64,000 bases of DNA from Takakia lepidozioides (lineage: Eukaryota > Streptophyta > Takakiopsida > Takakiales > Takakiaceae): NCBI GenBank assembly GCA_030704615.1, contig CM060732.1:44807053-44871052 (forward strand), written 5' to 3'. Shown piece by piece: positions 1 through 12,332 of this stretch. The translations under genes were made by a program, and so were the position numbers. The notes under the pieces are model-generated. The model was not told the DNA's origin. It worked only from the letters and a program-made list of their open reading frames with translations, and ran no database searches. Numbering within the stretch: the first letter of the stretch is position 1; each line of letters begins with the position of its first letter.

Positions 1-1429
1 TCTATAGGTGTGCCAAGGAGCTCGTATAATGATTCCCAAAGTCCTCCAAAAGGGAATCAGAAGGACAGAAGGGTAGAGAATAGAACCGAGTGAATAGTAC
101 GATGAGCGGCGTCGTCGCCGCCAGACCTCGGCAAGGCCTGCAGCGCCGCCAAGTTGGTGGAGGTGTTGGCAGTAGCGACAGCGGTAGCAGCGCTAAGCGA
201 ACAAGGGGACGCTGTGCAATAGTGGGCCCCACGCCCGTCAGGCGGCCTCAATCGGCTCGTCCCCCAGCTCATTCAGCCCCGACGCCGTACAGGCAGCCAA
301 GCTCCAGCCCTCACCACAACCCCTTTAAGGCCTACTCCACCATCCCTTATAGTTCGCTCCCCAGAGCAACGAGAGGTGCTGAACACAGCTGCAACTGCTC
401 CTGCTGGAAGACTTGCTCCTCTTGGAAGACCCCATCGCCAACGTACCCCTACCCTTAGCTCACATGTTCCTGATGCGCACCAGAGTCCAAGCTCCAGACA
501 CCAAGTTCAAGAAGAGTCGTCCTCTTCACAACGGTCTTCTCCACCGATGATTCCTGGTTCTTCCATTGACGCCCCACCGCACAGGTACTTTCAGCTTACC
601 ATCATTTTGTCACCCAACTCTCTGCTGTGGGCCTTTCAGTGCAACCTCGCAAGTGTGCGGTGTGGTCTCCGTCCGGTCTTCCTGCAGATTTTGTCCTCCC
701 TGCTCACTTCATTGCTCCGCCCAATGGCATAAGAATCCTGGGAGTCCCTTTTGGCACCACCTAGTTCACAACGTCCTTATTGGAAGATGCACTCCACCAG
801 GATGCAACCCACGCCGCTTTCCTTCCTAGGCTTGGAGATGTACAAGTAGCATATAGAATCTTGACCAAATGTTTCTTTCAGCGTCCCTCATATCTCTTGC
901 GCACTGTTCTACCCAGCCCAGATTTCCTACACCTCTTATCTGGGTTTGATACTACCATGATGATTATCTTCGGGAAATTGTTAGGACCAGGAGCTCTGGA
1001 GGGTGCTCAGGGACTTTTGCCATGACAGCAAGCCACCCTGCGTGTCTCTTCCGGTGGTGTGGGTCTTTTGTCCACTGTCACTACCGCCCCGTCAGCTTTC
1101 CTCGGCAGTTGGGCGTTGGTGGCGCCAGCCCTCGCTTCATGATTTCTCTGTGACCATCGTCCTATCCTTATGGACGCCGTTGCACTTGTCGACAGTGGCA
1201 TTTTACCCTTCCAGCAGCATCTCCGCTTTGCACGAGATCTTCTTCCGGCACCGGTGCGAGCATGTCTACCACCATTTGAGCAGTTGGTTGCTCAAGGCCT
1301 CGACCATCTTCAGGAGTCCATTTCCGAGTGCGTGCACCGTCATTCCTTTTCCGGCATGCTCTCAAGTGCTTCTTTTGAGTTGCATGAGCCCGACTTCTAT
1401 CATGCGCAGGACCCGAAGCAGGGGCATGG

Positions 1430-1861
1430 TTGGCAGCACGACCCACTATCGCACCTTTTCGCCTCTCATCTCCTATTTTCACTACTGCGCTCCGCCTTCG
1501 ACTCGGTTTGCCTCATCCTTCGGCATTGGGCCTTCAGCGCTGCGTCTGTCTTCAGCCCATCGATGACCTTGCCATCCATCTCCTCCGTTGTCCATGTGGT
1601 GGTGAGCGCACTGCATCTCATGATATGGTTCGCGATGTGGTGGAATCTATTGCTCGAGATGCAGGGTATCATGTACTGCGTGAGCAACCACATCTACGAC
1701 CCACGCTCACGTCCCACTCTACACGCCGCCGTGTTGATATCGTCCTATCTAGAGATGGTTTGCGTACCCTAGCAGATGTCGTTCTCGCCGACTCCACTCG
1801 AGCGGATCTGCTATCTCGCGTAGCTACCACACCAGGCACGGCAGCCACTGTAGCAGCTTAG
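1430..1861 (+). pseudogene. LINE C-terminal zinc-finger/nuclease-like domain fragment
   Basis: This is the longest open stretch of the LINE relic (about 143 residues). It contains a Cys/His cluster (CVCLQP, HLLRCPCGGE, then a His) and a following block with RRVDIVL and an acidic residue pair in LADVVLAD, reminiscent of a PD-(D/E)xK-type fold. In intact LINEs this region follows the reverse transcriptase and helps target cleavage or RNA binding. Here it has no intact upstream partner and is not a functional gene. Confidence 0.55.
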
Positions 1862-2207
1862 GCCAAGGAGCGCGACTACAGCGATCGTCACCCCACCGAC
1901 ACATTTCTTCCACTGGCGGTCGAGATATTTGGCTCATTGCACCGGCACTTCGACGATTTCTTGCGGACATGTGCACATCATGCAGCCAAGAGCGGGTCCA
2001 CTGGCATCCCACATGCCTCCGTCCTTGTCGCCTACTATCGACAACATGTTTCAGTTGCTTTGCAGAGAGCACAAGCCATATCTATTTTGCATCGGGCTGA
2101 TGTGGCTAGCTCCGCGTCATCTCATCTTCCGCCTCTGCCTGACACTTTGCCTATCTCCTTGCCTGATCTCCTCCAGGCTGTTGGCTGGGAGGGTCGTTCT
2201 GCTTGAA

Positions 2208-2314
2208 TAGCTTACTATAGCTTTTGTTTTCGTCGCTGGTTGAGTAGCTTACTATAGCTTTTGTTTTCTTCTCTAGTTGAGTAGCTTACTATAGCTTTTT
2301 GTTTTCTTCTCTTG
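2208..2314 (+). repeat. Three-copy 37-bp tandem repeat at the LINE 3' end
   Basis: The string TAGCTTACTATAGCTTTT starts at 2208, 2245 and 2282, giving three units of about 37 bp that follow directly after the last LINE-like codons. The third unit has one extra T. Short tandem repeats in the 3' untranslated region are common in LINEs and can be recognised by the element's own reverse transcriptase. That role is inferred here. Confidence 0.85.
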
Positions 2315-2400
2315 TTTCTTGTTCCTCCCCGCCCTTTTTGGGAACTTCTCATCATATGCACGTTCACCCATTGTACATGTCGTAAATAAAGTCTTACAAG

Positions 2401-3257
2401 GTTTCATCAGCAGAGAAGAAGTCTGTGCGCGCTTTTAGGAATGGTAGGAATGGTCGACTGCCTGCACCAAAGCAAACGGAGAACCAATTTGTGAACATGC
2501 ACGCCCCCAAGAAAAGATAAACACACCAACGTGGCTCATAATACAAGCCTCGTCACGGAAACACTTGTCAAGCTGGAGATGATGCCAGGTGTGGATAGAC
2601 ACGGAAGGTGGCGAAGCTATGCCCTGTCATCGCTCTATATTTGCCACGTTAGCGGACAAAGCATAACAATTGGCATCGATGGCTCTAGTTTCTGCCTCTA
2701 TGTTATGGCTCCATCTCCTCCCACCGGCTCCCACCTTGCTCTTTAATAGCCTCCTCTGTAGTGTGAAGCCATGAATCATGAAGACTTATCTTGAGGTGCA
2801 TGATATATTTGCAAATCATTCTTCCCAAAGCCTGCATGACCTTCACGACAGTAAAATCTAAAGAGCAAGTGTTGCAAGGAGAGCTCTTTCTAAAGGCTCC
2901 ATGACTGTGTTCGGTACTTTCAACAAAGAAATCCTGAACAATGAAAGAGATACTTATGGTTTGATTTTGTCCACTTGCACCGCTGTTGCCCGCTTTTTGG
3001 CAGAGAAGCCATGGAAGAGAAGTGCATAGATTTACAGAGCACAGAAGAAGAGAACTAGAAGATTACATTCACGTGAGCGAGAGCTGGGTAATAGGTACAA
3101 GATATGGCTGCATTGAGATCACATGACATAGTGGGTTGCCGGTTTCAAAACGTGAATAACAGTTTAATGGGCAATGTGCAAATGTAATAACAAAACTGAT
3201 CCAGTTTTGAATGGATCTGAACTTGCTTTGCAATGGTAATCCATTTGAAAGGGTAAG
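2401..3257. other. Intergenic: LINE tail to PLC 3' end
   Basis: No open frame with coding character was seen. The right part is presumably the 3' untranslated region of the phospholipase C gene, which ends at 3258 on the minus strand. An AATAAA-like string at about 2384 belongs to the LINE tail. Confidence 0.5.
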
Positions 3258-6200
3258 TTACAGCCCGCTAAGCAGAGATGTTCCCCAGCCAGACAATGAA
3301 TCATCGGCTTCCAGAGATTCCAATTCGAAATGGCATAGCAGCTGGGAGCTACGGATTGCTCCCTTCTTGGAGCGCAAGGCCACTGTCCGAATCCCAACTT
3401 CCATCTCAATCACTGGGATGCAGAATTGGCCAACAAAGTCGTCTGAGTCCATGTTGTCCCACTCCCACACTTCGAGTCTTAGCACAGCTATCTCTGGCAC
3501 TGGAAGAAATTGACAAAAGTGTTAAATTGTCAAATAGTTGTTGTGGCAAAGACCTCACGAGAAACAGCTTCAAGAGCTACGGGCAAAAGATTTTCCCTCG
3601 ATAATCTATGAGAAGTTGGTTGCCAGAGATTAAGATGACAACATCCTCTTCTTGTGACCACTGATTCTCTCTTCTCAAATGTGAAAAGCTTGGCAATTCA
3701 GTGAGGAACAATCACACTGCTAGTCATGTCAAGGAAGACAAGGGAAGTAAGTATTAAATTTGCCTAGATCAGAATTACTCATGCCAGTGTGATAATTCAA
3801 ACTATATTTGTATGCTAAAAGAAAATTGCAGTCCTAGTGCCGGTCTATTCCAAGTTCAACAAAATGAGAATAGATTTTGTCTAGACTGCTAGATCAGAAT
3901 GGCTTAAATGCAGAATAGAGAATGAGGGCACCTCGAAGACGAAATTCGAAGTGCTCAGCGTCCCAGTGAGGTTCGGAGCAGTTGTATCTGATCTCAGTCT
4001 GCTGCTTGACTTCATCACTGGCCATGCCATGCACCGCAACCTATCAATCCCATGCCTTCCATCACTTGGCTTCCAGAGCTTTTGTGAAGCTAAACCCCAG
4101 CTTGCTTGGGTGTAGTCAAGAAGGCGAAAGACATGAGGTCACCTGGTGACTGCTGCAATTTAAGACGTGGGGGCCAATAACTTCAAGCGATCTACGAAAA
4201 TTTCACGAACAAACCATGATCCCTCAAGACCATCCACAGCTATAAACGCATGCATCTAGATAGCTGGCAATTTTGCATCTTTTGGATAGACAGTGCCCAC
4301 TGCACACCCGTTTGTAATTTCATTGAGGCGCGATCATTTGCAAATTGGATCCCCAATGCGCTTCAGGTTCTGTGTGGGGTTAGCAGGAATGCCACTATTC
4401 ATGTAATATGCGCAAAGTTACATTAGGGGTTCAAGAACTCGAGAGAGTAAGCTAACCTTCACGTAGAAGTCAGGATTCTTGAAGTAATCAAAATTTTTGT
4501 GCCAGTTGGTACCTAATAGGATTGTTACCTGCATACAAATCCGTGAAATCATGCACCAGCGTGGAAATTAGGTACCCAGTTAGTCGATTATCTCTCTTTT
4601 CGATATCAATAGATAGGCAAGCATTAAATCTAGTTGAGGCAGAAAGGGGTCAACATCGATCAATTGTGAAATTGATCAATGTTGGTGTGCATTCATGAAA
4701 GAGCACCATCTGCTCTAATCGACTGGTCAAAAACTATTGTGCTTAACAAGCCCCTTGCATGCGCCTTCACATAGAAAGCTTTCCAATGTGACACCTAGGC
4801 CGAAAAGCGAAAAAAGGCAAATACCACTACACCTGGGTATTCAAGGATTTAGTAGGGAGAGTTTCAGAATGTGGTTGAAATTCCCTTTTGCGCCAAAAGA
4901 GCTTGCCAACTTTGCAACTCCAAGAGACTATAACCTTGAGGAGGAGCTTGGCAGGTAATTGCAAAATCGTTTCGTAATCATAGTCCGATCCTGGAAGGAA
5001 AATATCCGGTTTTCTTACATAGCCGCACCCACCATTTGCAGAAAAAAAACCTTTCGCTATCCACGCTGCACGGTCCTTGCCTTGCATGTTGATTGCTGCA
5101 AGCTGGAGTCCATGGCTCCAAGCAATCATAGGGTCTGCATTTGAGGAGTCAAATCGCAACCCAAAGGGGTACATACGGCCCAGATTGTTCTTCGAATACC
5201 TGCACAGTATATATGAATACGATGTCTGGCTTATAAATGCCAGAGATCTCCAAACATCTGAATATGGAAAGTTGAGATTCAGTTGCAAAATTTGGTCCAC
5301 GACCCCTTTGAGGCATAGATGTACAATACTACAAGCCTGAAGATGTACATGAATCAGAGAAAAGGCAAAGGAGGCGCCACATTCTCTTGCTGACACCCAA
5401 GGTTAAGGATGTTACACAGACCACAGATAATGGTTCTACAACTCGTCCTCAAGGACACGTATACACGTATACTTCATTTTCAAGATAGGGCCCTGGCACA
5501 TACCAAAACTAATTGGAGTTTTAGGTGTGCCATTGCGATTCTGCAAGTGCTGGAAATGCTCCACAGTCTAGAATCACAGTTTGAGAAGGTTTACCTACAG
5601 TATCTGAACTTACTCGATCAGAGAGCCAGGGTGCTTGGAAATGAATTTCCGCAATTGAGGCTCACTCAAATTGGCCATGATTGCATATTCTCCTGGGACC
5701 AGCGGTCCTCCTACCACTTGCTTTTCCTTCATCTCTGAAGGCTTGGCGCAGTAGATGTATATTAACTCTTCAAACTCATCAGTCTTTGGTACTTCTTCAG
5801 CCAAGATGGACTGCCGTTCAGTGGTGAGACTTTTGGTCACCCTCACTATTGTCTTCCTCTGAGCCCTTCTAACAGAAGAAGCCCTCAGCTTCTGCACCTT
5901 CGACTCTACAGGCTCGTGTGAGCTTATTTCTTCAACATTGTCATCTTTCACCAGGTGCTCAGCAGCTTCAGGGTGTTCTGCCACCTGCCTTGCATTGCTG
6001 ATTTGACCATGCAGCTCCATGAGGACTGAGTGCATGGAGGAGCGAGGGTGGAGGGTGCCTTGTGAATTTGTGCGGTTGAATATGTATATTGAAGGAAAAT
6101 GAAGTGGTGGTGAAACATGAGTTGCCATCACTTCAATTTACAAACAAAATTTCAAGTACTTCGAATTTCCGTCGACCAGGTTATAATTTTGTAAAGATTC

Positions 6201-8054
6201 TGCACTTCACATGGTTTTGAACAAGACTTTCTAGTGGAAACGTATTTGCTATTTACCATTCAAGGACATTGATCAAGAAGTGGTCGGTACCAAAGAAGGC
6301 ACCAGATTGTTAAAGCTACCTGGTCTTCCACAGATTCACAAGGGGGTTTATCCGAGACGATGATGAATCCCTTCAGTGCCTCAGGTGATTGGAAGATAAT
6401 AGGGGGTCGCTCCTCCTTTGAGGGAATGAACAAACAGGAGCCTATAATTCTTTTCAGCACCTGCAGCATCATATTCAGAAGGACCATTGTTATTCACTTC
6501 TCACGATCAGATGCACGGATGATATGCTAAGACCATCTCCACACCCAGTAGACAAGGTATATACATTCTTGGGCACTGCTTGTTGGGTTTCTCCAATGAT
6601 ACAGGCATAGAGAGACTTGACAGAAGAGTCAGACCCAATCATTTCATCAAGCAGGAGCACTCCATTTTGTCAAATTAAACATTGTAAGATCAACAGCTTT
6701 GGAAAGGTGAGAGGAAACCCACTATGGCTGCCTTGTTTTGTAGAGCAGGAGGCAGGTGGTTTTCAATAGTAATAATCACTGGGTAATCTGATGCCACAAA
6801 AGCGTTCTCTTTAATTGTCGCTACACAGTCCTCAAATGCTACAGGCGTTGTCAATGTGCTGCCAGACCAGCATTCAGGGGCTACTATCAGTACCAAGCGA
6901 AGACGTTAGAAACATGCAACGAGCCGGAAGACATTATCAACATTACTCAAATCTACAGTTCAAAACCCTAAACTGATGGGGTGTAGTCTCACAACAGTAT
7001 CGGCTGTTGGACACGGCTCGCTACACACGAGAAGGCCCACTGATAGACATTCCCTTGAGCATGAACAATACATAATTGAACAAGGGTACAGAGTCTTGAC
7101 AACAGCGACCTCAGTCTACCTACAACCGTGTTGGAAGGTTTAAAAGGCGTACTTGCCGTGAAGAACCATGATCCGACCTCGACGCTCCCAACAGTCAAGC
7201 TCTATCACGCGGCACCCACCTCGTAGCGCCTCCGCAATGGGGACAGTGCTGGACTTGGAGGTTAGTTGGTTGCCTGTCAAGTATGAGTTATGGCTTGAAT
7301 ATATGTAGTAGTGTGACAGCGGCGACGTCATATTGTGGGTAGGCTGCAGCATATGATTGCTTCACTGTGTCTTGTCAAACCATTTATGAGACTAAAGACC
7401 TACGGTAGACTCGGCCACATTTTGACCCTTGCATAAGCATCACAAAAGAAAATTCAGTGTTGTACAGGCACGACGTGCCACAGAATGTTAGATGTCATGT
7501 ATTAGCTGCAAGGGTGCTATTCAGCTTTGTTTGTGGAGGGTTTAGGGCCGACTGAATTTCTGTCTGGAGACCTCACTTGTCGCAATGGATTTGGCAGTTG
7601 TTTATAATGTACATCCAAATACTTTCTCTGACAGAGAGGGAGAGGGGAGAGAGCAGAGTGAGTTATCTAAAATTTCTTTCAAGATGCATAATGCAAAAGA
7701 AGTGTATACAAATCTGGAACTCACCATTGCTGTCACTGCCATTGCTTTATTCAACCTTGGATTAAGTAGAAAGTTGAGGAATCCCTGTAAGTTCAGTTCA
7801 ATGCTTTGCACCGATATGGAAAATTGGAAGCCTTTGATGGAACTTAAGACTGTCTGTGCAATTAAGGCGGCAGCCTTCTCCTCAGTGATGTCCTTCTCTC
7901 CTTGCACGTTCACCATAAAGCCTGCCAAATCTGCAGCATCCATGTAATTTTTCCCATTGGCTGCCTCTGCAAACATTTTCTTCACGATGTCTGGGGCCGT
8001 CAGAATGTTGGAGGTGGGCAGGAAGGGAAAGCAGGATTGACACATGGCCACCAT
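3258..8054 (-). CDS. PLC: Phosphoinositide-specific phospholipase C, plant type (nine exons)
   Basis: Hydrolyses phosphatidylinositol 4,5-bisphosphate to diacylglycerol and an inositol phosphate at the plasma membrane, under calcium control. Coding exons on the minus strand are 8054-7725, 7343-7153, 6858-6723, 6460-6320, 5984-5614, 5199-4935, 4528-4457, 4040-3932 and 3499-3258. All junctions are GT-AG, phases agree, and the total is 618 residues, close to the usual 570-600. The layout is an EF-hand-like N-terminus (1-110), the X domain (about 116-262) with catalytic His128 in [10 protein letters not shown] and His172 in VLHG, a charged linker (270-330), the Y domain (about 333-455, with [15 protein letters not shown] motifs), and a C-terminal C2 domain (about 475-605) with acidic calcium-loop residues in [11 protein letters not shown]. 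The start is taken at the ATG at 8054; another in-frame ATG lies at 8045, and an upstream exon cannot be excluded. The gene is divergent from SMI1/KNR4. It appears intact. Confidence 0.93.
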
Positions 8055-10543
8055 GCTGCTCGCACCCACGATCCACTGTGAGAGACCTGGCGGTTTATTG
8101 GCCGCCTTTTCATAAAGGGCCTAGAGGCATCGCTTGGAGACCTTCCATCCTGGGTTGGAGAAGGGAACATTGTTATTATTATTGAGAACTGAAGAAATTG
8201 ATGAATGTGATACATTGGCATATACCAAGGCAGGACTAGCACACATCCATGCCGCTTGTTTTCTTTGTATTTTCCGGTAAGCTCCTACACGGTTACAGTA
8301 AAAGAACACGTCGTGTTTTTTTTGAGTAACGAGTACATTTTTTGTGACTAGCCAGCACATATCGACAAGAACATTCATGCTCCAAGAATTTTCGGAGCGA
8401 AGTTTGAATAAAGGGGTTGTGAGGATTAGAGAGTGGTCCAGGAATTAAAAAGCGGGTGGTATAGTAAGCTACACCACGACTTGAATTAATAACCGTCATG
8501 TAAGGGGGTAAGAAAAAACAAGGCATGAAAGATTTGAAGAAATAAAGAAATAACCCCTAATTAAAGGGGGTCCGAAAAAAGACGGTAGGAAGGCAACACA
8601 TATTAAATGGAGGATGGTTCAGGCTCCAAATTGGGGTAACTAGAGTAACAGCAGTGTTTTTCTTTTGGCGAAAAATCGCCAAATGGCGACACCAAAACAT
8701 TAAAATGGAATATTCTGTCATAAATTCCCAATTTTTTCATGGATGAAATCGCCAAACTTCTAAATAATAATGGATGAATTCGCTGAATGTGGATGATATA
8801 AATGGATGAAAGTACATATGAGGATGATTCTATCCAAATTTTCAATGGATGAACAGAATATATAGCTATTTCTTGTAGCCACTCGTGCTATTTTTCAAAT
8901 TTAAGAAAAAAATCACTGGAGTACAGGTGTCTCCAGTGGTGGTTTCTATGGGTGACATGTGTGGGGAAAGCTTCTAGAAGGGTCCATCCAAACTTTAAGA
9001 AGAAAAACTTGAAGATCCTCATGTGCGCGTGTGTATTGTATTACTGTACTGGCATGAGTTTTAGAGGGAAGATGAGCAATAATATACAAGGGAATAATCC
9101 CCAAGGATGTACCTAGTCTTGACAGTAAGCAGCAATACCTGCGTGATTCCTCTGACATTCGGACATAGCCCACATGAATTGGGCAACAGAGTATGTATAA
9201 CGAAGCGACCCAAAATGGATCGCTCCTGCATATAGGTAGAGGTTGAAGTATGGCTGACGGCTTGCATGGAGTGCCTATTTTTTGAAAGCGCACATGCACA
9301 TCACTGCACTAGAAGTGTTCTCTTTTTAGACTTCTGACATGGCCAGATTCTTTTTTTAAAAGGAAGACAGATTCTTACACTTTGAATTATTATAAATAAA
9401 TACATCATACACTTAAGTGTTTGAAAAGTGGTCGGATTTGACCTCTGGACCTTTGTTGAAGCCTCGGGTCATCAAGCTTAGTACCTAGACGTTGAGAAAG
9501 AAAGAATAAAGAAAGCAAGAAAGAAGAGAAGAAAACAGAGATGGGCAGTGAGGGTGGCAGCTACGGTACTTAGAAAAATTCAAAGCGGAAGAGTGAACAA
9601 GGAGGTGGGTGGGAACGTGTGAGAAGGTGCTCCACGCTGCAGACTCAAGACTTTAGTTTGAAATGCAGGACAGCTTGCCCAGTCTTTAGGGACTAGAACC
9701 TCCCATCCTACCGACACGTTTGTTATCCCCGCCACACAAATTGCATGAAAGTGGAAGGGACTGAGAAGCTTGCGTGCTACAATACCCACATGACGGAAGT
9801 GTGACACAGGCAGCTCAGGACTATAAGACCCACATCATGGAAAAAACTTCTTCCCGATCCTCGGGCCTCACAACGGACACATTCTACTCGTCAGGTTTTT
9901 GGTAGTTCGGCTCTGTTTCCAGTTTCCACCGGGGCTCATCTACTTCGCTTCTGCTTTTGTGTATTTTGATTTGGGGGCTGGTGCTAGTATCCCCGCTGTG
10001 GTTTCCGGAGCTGTACATGGCAATTGAGCTTTGTGGGCAGTGTTCTTGATTGGGATCCGAGCCAGTTCTGAGAGTTCTGGTTTCTGTTATTGGGTTGCGG
10101 TGTGCAGCTGAGTGTTTGCACTCTTGATTCAGTTCAGGACATGTTGAGGTAGGAGGGGGCACTGCGAGGTTCGCAGTTTGCCGTGCATGAGGTAGTAAAC
10201 CTGGGAAGAGAGATGTTTCTGAAGTTCGAGTTCTGTTGGGGTTGTGGTCACAATCGGCAGAGTCGTGTCTGTGCTCTTTATTTAGTTGCATACGTATGCG
10301 CGAGGCCGGGAGCAGTGGGATATGGACTTTTGAGTGAGGCGTAGAGATGTTTCTATTTTCGGTTGCGTTCCGTTTTGGTGAAAGGAGTCGGTACACGGGT
10401 TATTTGAGGCCTATGCGAGATGGGGCATAGTGGAGGGGAAGGGTGTGGATGCTGAGAAAAACCTCACTTTCTGGAGGGAGACGACAAAGTTGTATCGTTT
10501 GAGCAAAGGTGTAACGGAAAAAAGGTTTCCGAAGGGGGTGACG
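8055..10543. other. Intergenic region between divergent PLC and SMI1/KNR4 genes
   Basis: It should hold both promoters and 5' untranslated regions, but no clear TATA box or initiator could be fixed. The stretch 8735-8860 repeats the word ATGGATGAA about five times at irregular spacing. A coding-like stretch runs in frame into the SMI1/KNR4 gene from about 10,385, behind a possible acceptor (GGTGAAAG, ending 10,384). A 170-codon open frame on the minus strand at 9884-10396 has no recognisable motif and is probably chance. Confidence 0.45.
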
Positions 10544-12332
10544 ATGTTGGATGTGGAGCAGAGTATGGAGGAAATGAGAGGGAGGCATTCAGGAGGCCTC
10601 AAGCGCCTCTCTACATGGGGCAACGCAGGTTCCACCAACCACACTGGCCCGCGGAGAGCGTGCTTCTCCTTTGCTGCGTATGCCCGCAACGTGATAGAGC
10701 ATTTGAAGAAGTGCAACGTTCCAGTCGCAAAGGGCCTGTCTGGTGAAGAGTTTGTAAGGGTGGAGGCGGCCTTTGGCTTCACGTTCCCACCTGACCTCAA
10801 GGGTATTCTTGAAGAAGGTCTGCCAGTAGGGGTCGGGTTTCCTGACTGGAGAACAGGGGACTCGCAACAACTTAGAACGGCTGTCAATTCCCCTATTGCA
10901 GGCATTTTGCACGAGGTGGGCAGAGGGAAACTCTGGTGGAAAGATTGGGGCCCACGGCCAACTGATGCCGGCCAGGCTGTTACCATTGCACGCACTGCCT
11001 TACGTGAATTCTCCGTTCTGGTCCCCATCTTCAGTCAATGCTATATCCCCTGCTCACCCAACCTTCCGGGAAATCCCGTCTTTTTTCTTGACCAGACAGA
11101 GGTGGTTTACTGCGGCTACGATGTTACAGATTTCTTTGAGCGCGAGGTGTTCCTTTCCTTGGAGCATGAGCCTTTGGTTGGGAGAGATCTTTTGAGAGAG
11201 AGTGTCGGAAGTTCAAGGGGACAACATTGGGACGAAGCTGTCCAGGATGAAACAAAAGGGGACGATAGTGATGATAGAGATCTGAATTCTGTTCCTCGAA
11301 GTTCCAGTGCTTCAGGAGGAACAGACTCGTCCCAAACTTCTGGTTCAGGGAAGTCGGAATGGTCGGCAGAGAGGTTGGGGCATAATCTGGAATTCCTTGC
11401 CAAATTTCCAGAGGCTTTTCTGGATAGACAGAGGAAGTCCTTTGTTAGCTTTGATGGAGGATCAATGGAATCAGATGACTCTGCCAGGAATGGTGGGTGC
11501 CAGGATGACAGCTTTAGCCACTACAACATGCACAAGAGTCAAGTCTCCAGCGAAACAGGAATGATGCATTCCTCAACTATGATACCACCTTGGGCAGCTA
11601 AAACTCCTCGGCAGATTGAGTTCTGGAGTGAACTGGCAGAAAAACAGGATGTGATAAATGCTGCAGGGCCTACAGAAGGTCTCTTTCCTGCTTATGGAGT
11701 GGAAAAAGAGCTCATCAAACCCACTACTAAACCTGTGCAACTGCAAGTGGATAGGAACATGGAGGTTGTGCAGGATCAAAAAGATGTGGTTTGGGGGGAT
11801 CAGACACTCACTGACTTTCACAACATTCTTATCCCCCAATGGCTGACCGGATATCTAGAGGAGATTTCAGTTGTCCTACGCAAAGGAGGGTGGAAAGAGC
11901 ATGACATCTCAGACATGATGGATACTAAGCCTTTGCAAGAGCAGTGGAATGAACAACTTGATGCACAGGTAATACTATTCTTTCAGTGATCTTTTAAAAT
12001 GCCAAGATCAGATCTTATGTGAATTGAATTTGGTATTTGGTCCAAAATGCGTCTAGTTGGTCAAATCTCCAGATATGCCTTATTGAGATGCTCCAAGGTG
12101 CGTGGAATTGTGCTGTTGGAATATCCTCCCGATAATATTACATGAGCACTCTGTCTTCTAGTCCATGCTTAAGGTCGCATCTTCAGTGACATGGAAGTCC
12201 TACACATTTTGCAAACTTACCAATTTCCAAACTTGGCTGCTGTTTCAGGCAGTGTTGGAGGGCTTGGCCAGGCAAGTAGAGCTTCTCTCCACCTCTTGGA
12301 GACAGGCAGTAAGGACTGTTTCAGATCTCTGA
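10544..12332 (+). CDS. SMI1/KNR4-domain protein (plant family), two exons
   Basis: Exons 10544-11968 and 12249-12332 join in phase 0 (CAG|gtaata ... tttcag|GCA) to give 502 residues. The SMI1/KNR4 fold spans about residues 65-235, marked by EAAFGFTFPPDLKGILEEGL, GFPDWR, the PVLVPI-like segment SVLVPIFSQCYIP and GNPVFFLDQ. In fungi this fold scaffolds cell-wall and signalling proteins. The plant members are uncharacterised, so only a protein-interaction role is suggested. The middle (about 240-330) is Ser/Asp-rich and probably disordered. The C-terminus (QAVLEGLARQVELLS...) is a predicted amphipathic helix in the short second exon. The start at 10,544 (MLDVEQ) was chosen because plant relatives begin with a similar MVDV-like segment. 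The open frame continues upstream to a stop at 10,379, so a 5' exon is possible. Convergent with PAC. Confidence 0.85.

Larger units (their letters stand above)
1..2400 (+). mobile_element. Decayed LINE (non-LTR retrotransposon), 3' half
   Basis: Three plus-strand frames taken in turn give a recognisable LINE C-terminal half. Around 640-760 lies the stretch after the reverse transcriptase palm (KCAVWSPSGLP, then GIRILGVPFGT). Around 770-1010 comes the thumb/connection region (LGDVQVAYRIL, RPSYLLRT). Around 1430-1860 there is a zinc-finger-like CxC...H-x4-C...H segment followed by RRVDIVL and LADVVLAD, which resembles the C-terminal nuclease-like domain of some LINEs. Frame changes near 760, 1020 and 1430 and internal stops show it is dead. 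The reverse transcriptase catalytic core is not visible, so the element is either truncated or continues left of the window. What is seen is the peptide motifs; the LINE assignment rests on their order. No target duplication was found. Confidence 0.72.

Noticed and set aside
7140..7160. GC-AG intron (G|GCAAGT) at the end of PLC exon 2
   Set aside because: Using the GT two bases further (GGCAA|GTACGC) keeps phase with exon 3 and restores the usual residue before TLTTPV, so a normal GT-AG intron explains it.
9420..9495. tRNA-like B box (AGGTCAAATCC on the minus strand)
   Set aside because: No matching A box or cloverleaf could be drawn.
9884..10396. 170-codon minus-strand open frame upstream of SMI1/KNR4
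   Set aside because: No recognisable motif or splice-consistent continuation; composition is biased to Thr/Ser/Pro/His.
10411..11028. 205-codon open frame antisense to SMI1/KNR4
   Set aside because: It lies wholly opposite a strongly supported exon and has no motif; it is a shadow of that exon.
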